64,000 bases of DNA, taken from contig OX465600.1 of the NCBI GenBank assembly GCA_950022295.1, positions 6,262,001 to 6,326,000 on the forward strand, read 5' to 3'. The first letter of the stretch is position 1. Each line of letters starts with the position of its first letter. This stretch comes from Bromus sterilis. Its lineage: Eukaryota; Streptophyta; Magnoliopsida; Poales; Poaceae. The notes beneath the pieces are model-generated. The model ran no database searches. It saw nothing but the letters and a program-made list of their open reading frames with translations, and had not been told where the DNA came from. Below are positions 52,849 through 63,893 of the stretch, in pieces. The translations under genes were made by a program, and so were the position numbers.

Positions 52849-54072
52849 TGGCCAAATGCTCTTTATCACTTACATGGGACTGGTTGTTGCATGCATAGGT
52901 TGGCACAAATTTTGAGGTTGACGTGACCACGTTCGTGGGTGTGCAAGGGACATGGTGTCTACCTCCATGTGAATGAGAAATTTGGTTCCAATTTTTTTGT
53001 TTTGATGTTTGGTGAGGATGTTTTTTTATTAATTTATGTGTGTGCAAATATTTGTTATTAGCACATAACTTTGATATATTTTTTCACTCAATGTATGTGA
53101 ATGTTTTCTTTGTATTTGTTGGCTGAGGGCAGCTATTGTTTTGTTTTAGGTCGGTAATAGTTGGTATTTTGGGAAGCGTTAATATTTGGAAAAGCATGGT
53201 TAGTAGTTTCTGGTAAGCATAGGTGGCCATTGATTTTTTGGGGAGCGTTGTGAGAAAAAATAAATAGCGCTTACCCTCACTGCCTTATTATACTTGGAAA
53301 ATAAATAATCATGAATAAATTGGTTATTATGCTTTGTGATATGCTTTTATACAAAATGTCTATGCATGTATCATTGTCGTTCGAAGAAGGTTATTTCTAT
53401 ACACACAATCAACTTTTTCAGTTTGCTTTATAGTGTTTGAAAACAAATTGCATTTATTTATTACTTTCTTTTTTGTAAGTAATATCTCAGACATGGTTAT
53501 GTAATTTTAAATTAAAATTCAGTATCGATAACAAAATCAACATATATAAAAGAAATATGTCAAGGAGGAGCGGCCAATTATGTTTATACAAACTCCTGAA
53601 TTATATAAATTCACTCCATATTATACAAGTTACATCAACACACGCCGGATTTATCAGATAAGATTGTTTTTGGTTTGCTATCAATGAAAACAAAATGTTT
53701 CCATCCATCCTGGCTTGCTACTACGTGGCAAATTCACTTCCAAAAAGATTTGGGTTTTTAAGGCTTCTTTGCTTCACAGAAATTTCCTGTTATTTTGTAT
53801 AAGGTTTCTGTTGCTTAGAAATTTTTCTATTACACATCATTGGTCTGGAAGAATGAAAATCAGTGGAATTTCCATATGGCCAACTTTGCATGAAACTCCA
53901 CATGGAAATATTAATTGGGTTAACCTATTTTTTCTTGCTTTGTTCCCATGACAAACATGTCGTACAAATTAATCCTTCCAAAAATTGCTATGTTTTTCCT
54001 ACGGCACAACGAAACATCATCACATATTGTTGTGTTTTAACTCATGTTCAAAAAGCCATGACATGAGCCTTA
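52849..54072. other. intergenic, no gene recognised
   Basis: AT-rich. Short ORFs at 53715-54066 have no domain. Nothing else is supported. Confidence 0.4.
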
Positions 54073-54929
54073 TCTATATTAAAACACAATAATTTTTAGT
54101 ATTAATTAAGCTTCCCATTAACATTCTCTCTGTCCAAGCCTATACAAGACAAACATGACATGTGTCCAAGCCTATACAAGACAAACATGACATGTGTTGT
54201 ACAAGCAGAAAATGAGCAACACATGTCAATCGCGGTAACACGTGTATAACCACTAATATACTACTTAACCAAATCGAGTACATGGCTTGCGAGCTCACAC
54301 TGAAAAAGCCCCACGTCTTCCTCGCTTCTTGCTACGAAGCCTCTAATCTCTTCGACACTCATGTAACAAATGAATTTGTTTACATCACCTTCTAGGAAGC
54401 TCTGGATGCAGGTGTCATTGATGGCCATGTCTTTATACTTAATGATGGCATCATAGGCTTCGCACGTGTCGAAGGAATTTAGGCTCATGGTCAAGCTTAT
54501 CCAACTGTTGCCATTGATGATGTGGGCAAGAGTGTATTCATGTTACTCCGTTTTCTGAGAATCACTATACTTTGTGATCTGCCTGACGAAATATATCCAT
54601 GCTTTTTTTTATCTGATTATAATCACCGTACTTTACTTTATGTCTACCGTTGCATTGTGGCAAATCAAATTTATATGGTGTTCGTCTCTTTCACTTTTTT
54701 TACTTTAATCAACGTGTTGCTTTGTAAGGATATGAGTGCTGATTATGTCATGCCCATTTATCTAGCTAATTACGATGGGTCTATGCTAGTTGCGTTTACT
54801 GCTCTTCTTCATTAAATCAAAGTGGTTGTGATTCTATGTTAAAACTTAACTTATCAAACTATCTTCCCTCATAACTTTATATAAACAATTTAATAATCCG
54901 CGGCGCTGCGCCGCGGGGGCTAAGGCTAG
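54073..54929 (+). mobile_element. non-autonomous Helitron, 857 bp
   Basis: 5' end TCTATATTAAAACACAATAA preceded by A. The 3' end has a perfect GC hairpin (CCGCGGCG CTG CGCCGCGG) eight bases or so before the terminal CTAG, followed by T. These are the Helitron hallmarks (TC...CTRR, A/T target, 3' hairpin). There is no helicase. It contains a 32-bp tandem duplication (54131-54194) and a minus-strand ORF. Confidence 0.85.
54261..54494 (-). pseudogene. ORF fragment inside Helitron, possible captured exon
   Basis: 78 codons with balanced amino-acid composition: MTMSLNSFDTCEAYDAIIKY, KDMAINDTCIQSFLEGDVNK, FICYMSVEEIRGFVARSEED, then GLFQCELASHVLDLVK and a stop. It has the look of a real, mainly helical protein end and is unlike its AT-rich surroundings. 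I do not recognise the family. Helitrons are known for carrying gene fragments. Confidence 0.45.
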
Positions 54930-56169
54930 TAGATACTAGGAATGATGGCTTTGATAGATTCATTAGGTTCGATCGATCGGTGACTATTTTGGAGTACGAC
55001 GGGCCATCGAGTTCGAGTTCCTCCGATTATACTTTCAGTAGCTAGGATCAGCAGGGTCAATACCAATTTAATTAGGGCCAGGTTTTGTGTCACCAATCAC
55101 TGTCCTTATATATCCCTTCCAGCCCCTAGCTAGATGGTGGAACTTCCACATAACCACGACATTTGTAGCTGAATTGATGGTGGCATTAGGGTAGACATCA
55201 CAGCACACGATATTCAAGTTGCTGCTGCGGCGCACAAAATTTCTAGACCATCACAACCACGTACACAAGGGGCATTTATGCTGTCACTTGTCAATGGAAT
55301 CCATAGCAGCTAGTAGCAGTGCTGCTATAGCGCTTCTGCATGTTGCATTTGCCCATCGAGCTTGTATCTTGTCACGCAAGGAATTCCTCTCAATTAGCAC
55401 TCTGAACTTGTGTCAATCCTTCAGTTGATTTGTCCTTTAGTTATTTTTCTCCCACGTGACATTTGTCCCTTAGTTAGTTAGTGAGCTCTTGTCTGCTTAT
55501 CGATCGGCTAATTAGCAACAAATTCTTCGAAACTAATCTCGTGGCATAAATCTTGCCATGCTAATTGCTTACTTGTAGCAATGACGCTCTAGGCTCCAAG
55601 ATAATTTAGGTCTGAAGTGTGGCTAGCTAGCTACCAATGCAAGGTCAACAATGTGATCAGGTGAAAAATCTGCACTTTTTAATTCGGCAGGAGAGGAGAC
55701 AGTTCCAAGATCTCGGATTATCTAAGTCAACTGGCATGAATTTTGTTTCTTGGACTACTGATCATGACAAAACCACAATCACGGGCAAGTTAAATATAAA
55801 CGAGGGATGGTGTGTGTTAAAATATGATCAAAATTAGTCTACCGCGTCATGAGCGGTGTGGAGCTAATTTGCGTTGGCACCGACGCGTACGAATATAACT
55901 CGTTTACTTGTCCTACTAGGACTTTTATGTATTGCCTCCTATATATACCTCATGTCAAGTTGTCAACCTGGGTATGGGGCGGGTTAGCGCGGGTTGAGTG
56001 GTCGGTTTTCTAGCCTGGTTGTCGAATGGGCGGGTTCAAGTGGTTCGACGATAAAAATGGTTCGGACTTGAGCGGACGAAACTAGTTAGCGATCTGGGGC
56101 GGGGCGGTATGGTTTCAATACACAGCAGTTAGTAATAGATCGAGTCCACGGGTTGAACCCACTCTCGAA
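54930..56169. other. intergenic with duplicated low-copy segments
   Basis: 55255-55385 aligns with 63625-63662 plus 63894-63990 (CTGTCACTTGTCAATGGA, GCATGTTGCATTTGCCCATC). 55590-55833 aligns with 48388-48660. No gene is supported. Confidence 0.5.
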
Positions 56170-56604
56170 CCCGTGGCTCTTCAGTCTCCTCGCTCATCGA
56201 CTCTGTGTAGGCTTCCTATGGTCTCTCGCCTCCGCCTCATCTCCTGGCATTTCTCGCCTCTGCCTATGAGCCGCTCGACGTGAGCCCGACCTGGTCTCGC
56301 CGCAGCTACTCGTCCACGCCCGGCACACGTACGGGCGGTTGATGTACTGGTCCACGAACACCGGCGCGTAGATCATCGGCACACCGCCCATATGCTCTTC
56401 GTCGTCGAGGGCGTCCATGCCGCGGTCACCTGCGACGAGCCCGGGTCGGACAACCCAGAGGAACAGGCGGTAGCTGGCATCTAGCGCCACGACCTGCACG
56501 TCGCTTCCTCCTCCCACAGGCTCAGCCCGGGTGCGTGTACACGTCGTCGCAGGGCTTGGGCCTACGCTCGGCAGCCATGGCGACCACGCGCAGGTGCGTG
56601 TCAT
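56170..56604 (-). pseudogene. UDP-glycosyltransferase-like C-terminal relic
   Basis: The minus ORF includes DASYRLFLWVVRPGLVAG, matching the FLWVVRP strand that precedes the PSPG box of plant UGTs. It then has GGVPMIYAPVFVDQYINRPY and VCRAW, matching the second half of the box (GVPMI..P.F.DQ..N..YV...W). The first half, with the HCGWNS core, is missing or replaced by DALDDEEHM. So the donor-binding site is destroyed and this is a pseudogene at best. The upstream ORFs (56617-56944) are unassigned. Confidence 0.45.
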
Positions 56605-56616
56605 CGTCGGTCTTCA

Positions 56617-57600
56617 TCACCTCCTAGTCACCAGCACCCTGATGAGCAGGCGGAACTCCGGCGTTGGTACTTGATACGGCCTTCTTGGCTCCCGACATGA
56701 CGGAGTAGCCGTGGGTGCCGAGGCTGGGGCCGAGCCCGTCGGAGCCGACACGGGAGTAGCCGAGGCTCGGGAGCACGACGAGCTCGGCGAGAAGGCCGAG
56801 GTGCACGAGGAGGAGGTACGGGGTGCAGGACGACGCTGCAGGTGCTGGTGCCCCAGAGGACGATGCAGTATGCACATGGCCACATGCATGGGCATGGGCG
56901 TACATGCTCTCTGCATATTGTTCGGTTTGAGAGATCGGGTTCAACCCAAAAATTTGGAACGTTTTGGTGGTTTGGGGGTAAATTTACTATGGTTTGGTGT
57001 CTATGACTTTCCTATGTGGATGGGACTGGATTCGGTGCGGGTTTCGAACCATTGTCAGGCTGAACCCTATGTAGTCGCACTTAAAATGACCTGTCGTCTC
57101 GTGTTTATAATACTCCTCCGTCATAGTAAAATTATATTTTTATGCATTCGTGGATTTTAATCGTAAGGATTTTTACGTTAAATCAGTGCCTCCCGTCTTT
57201 TATTTGATCTCGTTTTATCTAACAAGTAGTATACAAAGCCAAGTTGATATGAAATTAGAGTTCCGAGACGAGATTGGCTTTCGGCGGCAACTAATCCGAT
57301 CAGCCGTCGATCGACAGAAGCTGCGGTCATCTGCTACTAAGCGTTCCTGGCCGCTGCCGTTTACCATCGAAGAAACCGCGGAGCTGTCGTGTCAAGCAAA
57401 GTTGCGAGTTAATCTGCTGATTGGACAGCTTCCGCTTCCGCCGAGTTCGCTGCTTTTTCCATCAAATCGCCAAGCCGACTCGTTGGTGTTCCTGTGCCTA
57501 GCCCCTGATTACGTGTGAAGGCCGATCCCATCAAATTGCTACAGGACCGATACTACTAGTACTCCAACTAGTGCTCTTCACGGCAATCAGGTGCTATTTT
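56617..57600. other. no gene recognised
   Basis: Overlapping GC-rich ORFs on both strands (56617-57160) and a 122-codon plus ORF (57150-57518) show no recognisable domains. Confidence 0.3.
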
Positions 57601-57682
57601 CCTACGTCTTTGTTCCGCATAAATTAATTTTTAAGAATTATTTTTTCAGCTTGTATTATCTTGTGCACAGATTTGATCTACT

Positions 57683-59370
57683 CATGGCTTCTATGAAGTA
57701 TGATCTTCAGCTGCTAGACCGTGACACAAGATTTTATCTATGGCAAGTCAAGATGCAGGCGTTATTGGCGCAAGCCGATTATGATGATGCACTGTATAGT
57801 TTTGGAAAGAACAGAATTCAGGATTAGAATGCTGAGGAGAAAAGAAAGGATCAAAGGCTTTGTCACAAATTCAACTCCATTTGCACAATGATATTTTGCA
57901 GGATGTTTTGAGTGAGAAAACTGCTGCCGCTCTATGGTTAAAGCTGGAAGAGATTTGCATGACCAAAGATCTTACTAGCAAGATGCATCTGAAGCAAAAA
58001 TTATTCCTGCACAAATTACCCGAGGGAGGTAATGTTTTAAATCACATCTCAGTATTTAAGAAGATTATTGCTGATTTAGCTGCAATGGAGGTTAAATATG
58101 AGGAGGAAGATATGGGCTTAATGTTATTATATTCACTGCCACATAAAATCTCCGAGTGTTTTAAGTTGCAGAACAAGGAAAAGAGGAATGCCACATACAA
58201 ACCAAAAGGTAACAAAGGTGAAAATTCTGCCAATGTTGCTCGTGATGATAGTTCTGATGATGCTCTTGTCGTTATTGCTGGATGTGCCAAGGCCAATGAT
58301 AAATGGGTACTTGATACTGCATGTTCTTTTCATATGTGCCCAAATAGTGATTGGTTTAATACTTTGGATTCTACTACTGCTGTTGGTTCCATTTTGGTTT
58401 TTGATAATTCACCATGCAAGATTGAAGGCATGGGTTCTATTCGAATCAAGATGTCTGATGGCACAATCAGAACTTTAACAGATGTTCGGTATATTCCGAA
58501 GATGAAGAGAAATCTTATTTCTTTGAGTGCCCTTGATGCAAAGGGGTACAAGTATTCAGGTGGAGATAACGTTTTGAAAGTCACTACAGGTTCTCTCATT
58601 ATTATGAAGGGTGACATGAGTTTGACCAATGGTATTTATTACCTTCGAGGTTCTACCATCTCAGGTAACGTACAACAACTGTTTCAAATAATTCTGATTG
58701 TGATGCTGCTAACCTTTGGCATATGCGTCTTGGACATATGAGTGAACTTGGTTTGGTAGAGTTAAATAAGAAAGGTCTTCTTGCTGGTTATCAAACTGCA
58801 AAATTGAAATTATGTGAGCATTGTATTTTCGGGAAGCACAAGAGCGTGAAGTTCAACACTTCAACTCATACTACTGAAGGTATTCTTGATTACGTGCATT
58901 CCGATTTATGGGGGCTTCTCGCAGAAAGTCACTAGGTGGTGCTAGTTACATGTTGACTATTATTGATGATTACTCGAGGAAAGTTTGGCCTTATTTCTTA
59001 AAGCATAAATATGAGGCATTCTCAGCATTTAAAGAGTGGAAGATTATGATTGAAAGGCAAACTGAAAGGAAGGTAAAAATACTTCGTACTAATAATGGTA
59101 TGAAATTCTGTTATAAGAAATTTAAGTATTATTGCAAGTCTGAAGGCATTGTCAGACATTACACCGTTCCTTATACTCCTCAACAAAACAATGTTGCTGA
59201 GCGTATGAACAGAACCATTATCTCCAAGGCCCGTTGCATGTTGTGAAATGCCGGTTTGATCAGGCGTTTTGGGGCCAAGGCTGCTTCCACTGTTTGTCAT
59301 CTTATTAACCGTTCACCATCTATTGCTCTTAATAAGAAAACTCCAACTGAGGTATGATCTGGTTCCCAAG
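57683..59370 (+). mobile_element. Ty1/copia relic: gag, protease, integrase N-half
   Basis: The order gag-protease-integrase defines copia. Gag starts MASMKYDLQLLDRDTRFYLW and continues to SLPHKISECF, broken by TAG at about 57825 and a short frameshift. The protease region has KWVLDTACSFHMCP, where D-T-A replaces the usual D-S/T-G. The GAG-pre-integrase region (WHMRLGHMSE-like across a frameshift near 58700, CEHCIFGKHKSVKF) and the integrase core (SYMLTIIDDYSRKVWPYFLK, ERMNRTIISKAR) follow. It stops at about 59360 (KKTPTEV then TGA). RT, RNase H and both LTRs are missing. Confidence 0.88.
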
Positions 59371-60004
59371 GCGCTTACCTACCAAACGTGTCGGCGGCAA
59401 ATTCTGGGAAGCGCATTGACTATGTCAGTTCTACAGCACTTGCATTGTACAGTGACCAGCTCTCGCCCTACCGTGCATTCGGTTGCGACATGAAAGCGCC
59501 ATTTCAAGGAACCTTGTTCCGCTTCCCTTTGAGGAATGTTGAGCAAGCATCTTCCAGCCATTTATCAAGACAAGTGTACACGGAGGATGATATCGTATCT
59601 CTGTTCTCTCAACTGTATGAAGAAGCTGTATACAACTTGCTTTTTCTAAAAAATGTCCTTGCGGTTGAAATGTATGTGTGGGACCCTGATATGAGTGAGC
59701 CAAAAAGAGTATACTCTTGCGCCCTACAATCACAGGATGATAAATTGTCATGGCATCGCGAAGCTCTAATCAGGTTCTCTGGCACTTTTGCTAAATCTGG
59801 TGAGCAGAGGACAAATTCCTTTTCTATGGATTTTGCATCGGAGGCATTCCTGGGGAACAAGTTTGAGAAACAGAGCCATACCTATTTTATTGTACAGGGA
59901 ATTTTCTTTTATGTTTGCAACTGGTGCTGCCAAGGAATATGATCTTCACCTACTGCCTTGGGCTTGTGTTGCTGCTTGCATCTCCAAAGTTGGGCCTGAG
60001 GTAA
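59371..60004 (+). pseudogene. sacsin-like gene fragment (HSP90-type ATPase repeat protein)
   Basis: Reading: SGKRIDYVSSTALALYSDQL, PYRAFGCDMKAPFQGTLFRF, PLRNVEQASSSHLSRQVYTE, DDIVSLFSQLYEEAVYNLLF, then KSHTYFIVQ-like sequence. After a deletion and frameshift near 59895 it resumes FATGAAKEYDLHLLPWACVA and ends GPE|GTAATG, a plausible exon end. This matches the N-terminal region of the very large plant sacsin homologs as I remember them (over 4000 residues; chaperone-like). Only about 200 residues are present, joined directly to a copia relic, so this is a displaced fragment and not a gene. Confidence 0.75.
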
Positions 60005-60467
60005 TGCCCGATTCATTTTCAGTTTACTAACTTAGACCGCTTGTGTGCCTGTAGCTATGTTGAAATTTCATTTTGTTCAGTTTACGAACCACTGACATAA
60101 TGTTTCCGTTTTGACATGTTTCCTACTTTTGATTGATTTGTGATTATAGTAGTTGTTATCATGCATGTCTTGTTAATGGAATGGAACTTGTAAATGTGAT
60201 TGTGTGAACTGTAAAGCTTGTTTGTTTTCATCTGATTTTGCACTTAAACTAGCAAGAAGGTTATGTGACCCCAGCTCATAGAGTTACATGTATATTTCCG
60301 GTCTATTAGCTGTGGCTAATGTAGTGAGCATTTCTTTCATGGGCAATGCTCTTCAGTAGTTCGGTGCCAACGGCTGGGACCTGCTTGTTGTTATCTGCTG
60401 TTGCTTAACTGAAAATACGAAATTTCGCCTCAACAACAGTGCGCTTATCTAAAAGAGTTGATCTCTA
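60005..60467. other. non-coding, possibly intron sequence carried with the sacsin fragment
   Basis: It begins with a donor-like GTAATG after the fragment's last codon and is AT-rich without further exons. Intronic origin is inference. Confidence 0.35.
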
Positions 60468-60560
60468 CTCCTTCCGTTCCAAAATAGCTGTCTCAACTTT
60501 GTACTAGATTTAGTACAAAATTGTACTAAAGCTAAGACAGTTATTTTGAAACGGAGGAAG
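60468..60560. mobile_element. Stowaway MITE, 93 bp
   Basis: CTCCTTCCGTTCCAAAATAG and the inverse of TATTTTGAAACGGAGGAAG form a hairpin. TA on both sides (60466-60467, 60561-60562). Confidence 0.93.
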
Positions 60561-60883
60561 TACTATACAAGCTGTATCAGATAATCTAATAGACATAGAA
60601 GTAATGAGCTTTAACTGCAACTCTTATTCCTATAGCAAGCTCTGAAACTGCCTTATGAGTGGTATTCTGCCTTTCCCTACTTAATACTACGCCATATACT
60701 TACTAAAACGTATAAGCTCCAGCTCCACTTGCATATCGGTACGAACAAGCTAAGGGCAAATCTAATTGTTGGCTTATACTCGGTAAACGGCTTCACTACT
60801 ACGTACAAGATTGATAATTGGAATGGAATCTCATATCAAGCCTACTAATCTGAGAGCTAGCAACAAACCTTACCTCTGAAAGC

Positions 60884-61557
60884 CTAGCCAACAAATCTCA
60901 GGTGAATATAATCCAATCTCTCACATGATGGGGCAGCAGCAAGTATCCTCGTTGTCGGCGCACGACATGTAGGGCGGCTGGTGGTAGACGGCGTAAGGCA
61001 CGTACAACGACATGTAGGGCGGCTGGTGGTAGACGGCGCGCTCCACGTCGAAGGCCACCAGTGGTGAAGGATGCGGCGATGAAGACGAAGACGGCGTCGC
61101 GGATGCCGACGCGACACCGGCGCGGACACGGGCACGGGCGCGGACGCCGACGCCCGCGGCCCGATGCCAATCGCGACGGCCGCGTCACTGTTGATGAAGA
61201 TGTAGGTGTCGGTGCCGGTGCCGGGGCCGGAGACGGTGAGGTGGCGCCGACGGAGGTGACGTGGGCGGCCGCCGTGGTCGTCGTGGCGTGGGAACCAAGT
61301 CCGGAAATACTTGCAAACGCCCAACACAACGCCGAGCGTTGCGACGAGCCCTCCGACGATCCCACCGATCTGGGCGCTGGAGAGCCCGCGTTGGCCACCG
61401 CCGGTGGAGGTGTTGGTCGCCGGAGTGGGAGTCGGGGTCGAGGGGTAGGTGTGGCGTTGCATGGCCCCGTAGTGCAAGTAACATTGGGGCACACAGGACC
61501 GGTGGAGGAGCAGGTTTGGGGGTGGGGGGGGGGGCAAATGACACAAAATTCTCTCAT
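60884..61557 (-). pseudogene. Cys/Pro-rich, single-TM protein, member 1 of an inverted pair
   Basis: In one frame the minus strand reads CSSTGPVCPNVTCTTGPCNA, a Cys-rich ectodomain with an N-X-T site. After a frame change it reads GGQRGLSSAQIGGIVGGLVA followed by TLGVVLGVCKYFRTWFP, a good membrane helix with a basic anchor. The downstream 3' half is GC-rich and open in several frames, including a duplicated DMSGGWWWT-like stretch. A C-homopolymer near 61530 coincides with the frame problem. Family not recognised; it could be an extensin- or LRX-like small surface protein. Status as gene or pseudogene depends on that tract. Confidence 0.4.
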
Positions 61558-61584
61558 CTAAGTGCCTAAAAAAATCTTCACAGA

Positions 61585-62190
61585 ATGCACCAAATCTGGG
61601 GGTGCCCCCCCCCCCCCAAATGTCCTCCGTGTGCAGCCTGCCCAGCTCAAACGGTGTGTCCAGCCTTCCCGGCTTGCCACGCCTCGGCTCCGTGTACCGT
61701 TATTTCCAACACCAACCATCAACGCCAACACCAACAACGATCCATCTTCTCCTCCTATCAGAGGCAGCAGCCAGACACATGCACATGGTTGTGTTGTTCA
61801 AGCACTTGCCAAAGCACCGGACCAATCTATCCCAATGCGACTTGCAGGGCTGGGCCGTGCAACGCCACAGTCGCCACTCCTTCGACTTCGACTACCGGCG
61901 GTGGCCGGCACCGCGGCCTCTCCGGCGGCCAGATCAGAGTGAGCGTTATCAGTGGCGGATCCACACTATAAATTGACTCTTTTTTGGCAATACAAGCAAA
62001 TCATATACAAAATTAATTAAAAATTAATATAATACATGTATTTGACTACACAACTTTGAAACTCTGACTCCGCCACTGAGCGTTATGCTCGGCATATGGA
62101 AGTACTTACGGCGTCCGACTTGGAAGTACAAAAGGATTGATTTCGTGTGCATGAAAGCCGAAGATTGTATTCGTGGCATGCATGTGAAGC
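61585..62190 (+). pseudogene. Cys/Pro-rich protein relic, member 2, interrupted by hAT-like MITE
   Basis: Plus strand reads CAACPAQTVCPAFPACHASA (CPAC-type repeats), then CCSSTCQSTGPIYPNATCRA, GPCNAT, then GGGRHRGLSGGQI, clearly paralogous to member 1. The MITE at 61950-62078 cuts in just after the GGQI motif. Removing it with one 8-bp copy continues in frame as VMLGIWKYLRRPTWK, a shortened version of the membrane segment and basic anchor of member 1. A C-homopolymer lies at 61604-61617. Confidence 0.45.
61950..62078. mobile_element. hAT-like MITE, 129 bp
   Basis: Ends CAGTGGCGGATC and the inverse of GACTCCGCCACTG. A perfect 8-bp duplication AGCGTTAT flanks it (61942-61949 and 62079-62086). 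The interior is AT-rich and non-coding. Confidence 0.93.
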
Positions 62191-62683
62191 TGCAGTGACA
62201 ATGCCATCAATCAATCCCTGCCACGTACACTATTCTGATTGCAGATATTGAACAGTACAAAAGTTCAACCCACACAGTTCCTCACATGAACAATCTGGAT
62301 TCAAACTTTCAAAAATCTGGATTCTCAACGAACCAAGGTGGTGACATTTTGTTTGCTTGTTTCAGAAGGCAAGGCACTTTTTTTTGCCCTTCATGAATTA
62401 CTACTCTGAGCCGTAATGGCCAACACCAGCACTATAGAGAGTTCAGAGAACCTGGAATTATGTGGTACTCATTCTTCATAAGAATCAGTGACGAAGCTAG
62501 TATTAATTTTAGAAGGCAGCTTGAAAATCTCTGGAACCAAGGTAGTCACCGATTGGTTGTGAGATATAGCAAAAGTAGCATCAATAAATGAGTGAAGTAG
62601 TAGTATTAATTACTTTCACACCATGCATGCATCAACTCCAACCGGCCAGAGTAGCAAAAAATTGAGGATGCTTGCATACATGA

Positions 62684-62968
62684 GAGCATGGTTAATAGTA
62701 TAGCCGGTTGTTAGCTATAAGGACATGCCATGTCATTTATAACCAATCTTATAGCCAACTAGTACAATGGTTAGATATAAATATGTACTATTTTATTGAT
62801 AAATGGCTCATATGTCTATCTCACAAAGTGCCTAGGAGCACGTGCTGCTGCTGGCTACTAATTTGTAGCCCGCTTCTCTTCTCTCTCCTCTCATCTCTCC
62901 TCCACCTCATCTCAAATATAATATTTTAATGCTTACAACCTGCTGACTATACCTTATTGTACTTGCTC
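62684..62968 (+). mobile_element. PIF/Harbinger-type MITE, 285 bp, copy 1
   Basis: Starts GAGCATGGTTAATAGTATAG and ends TTATTGTACTTGCTC. Flanked by TGA at 62681-62683 and 62969-62971, a variant of the usual TWA. The interior has GTAGCCCGCTTCTCTTCTCT and a CACAAAGTGCCTAGGAGCAC segment. Confidence 0.88.
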
Positions 62969-63104
62969 TGAGTAGAGTAGTAGTACTAATTAATCGAAGT
63001 AATTGTTTCGGCACCTTAAATCTTGTTTATTATGGAAACGCACGCAAATTTAACTGTGCCTTCTAAACCGTGACGGAGGGAGTATTACTCCTAGGGCTAT
63101 GTTA

Positions 63105-63389
63105 GAGCAAGTACAATAGAGCTGACTGGGCGGGCTATAAGGAATAAAATAGTATATTGTTGCTTAGTTGGAAGAGAGAGAAGAGGAGAAAGAAGAGAAG
63201 CGGGCTACTAATTAGTAGCCAGCTGCAATACGTGCTCCTAGGCACTTTGTGAGATAGACATGTGGGTCATATATTGCTAAAGTAGTATTCCTTATAGCCT
63301 TTCTATTATACTTGTTGACTATAAAGTTAGCTATAGATGACATGACATCTCCTTATAGCCGGCAGCTGGCTATACTATTAACCATGCTC
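63105..63389 (-). mobile_element. PIF/Harbinger-type MITE, 285 bp, copy 2 (inverted)
   Basis: Same family and same length as 62684-62968 but in opposite orientation. It starts GAGCAAGTACAATAGAGCTG and ends TATTAACCATGCTC. TTA flanks at 63102-63104 and 63390-63392. The two copies are separated by 136 bp. Confidence 0.92.
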
Positions 63390-63662
63390 TTACCCGTAAT
63401 CCTTGTCACAGTCTCCGATGATCTTCCTCCCAAACGAGCATGACAATTCCATCTCAAAACTATCGTCATATTCTTCCATCTCGTCGAACGAAGAGTCGTC
63501 AAAGTACATGTTCGTCAATCTCTTCATCTAGCAATTGGACAATGCGGGTACACCACACGAGAGATTGAAGAGATTGAGGATCTCAATCAGTTGTATTGTC
63601 TCGCACTTGATTATCGGCTGGCTAATATGAGGGCACTCATGCTGTCAATTGTCAATGGATTA

Positions 63663-63893
63663 CTCCCTTCGTTCTAAAATGTAGTGAGTCCACGTTTTAT
63701 GAGGTTCAACTTTGACCGTATATTTAACTAACGAGACAGGCTCCAACGGGAGAACAAATTATATAGTTAAAAACATCTTTGGAATACGAATTAATTGATA
63801 TAATTTTTGCTCCCGCCGCAATTAATCTTGTTGGTTAAATTTATGATTAAAATTGAAGTAGAAAACCGAAGACGCACTATATTTTGAAATGGA
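63663..63893. mobile_element. Stowaway MITE, about 231 bp, same family as 451-687
   Basis: Left end CTCCCTTCGTTCTAAAATGT; the right end TATATTTTGAAATGGA is eroded and lacks the final GGGAG. TA on both sides. Internal CAACTTTGACCGTATATTTA and ATAATTTTTGCTCCCGCCGC match the element at 451-687. It lies inside a segment paralogous to 55255-55385, which lacks it. Confidence 0.85.

Noticed and set aside
61061..61569. 166- and 102-codon plus-strand ORFs
   Set aside because: They are antisense shadows of the GC-rich minus-strand reading that contains the membrane segment and Cys-rich block.
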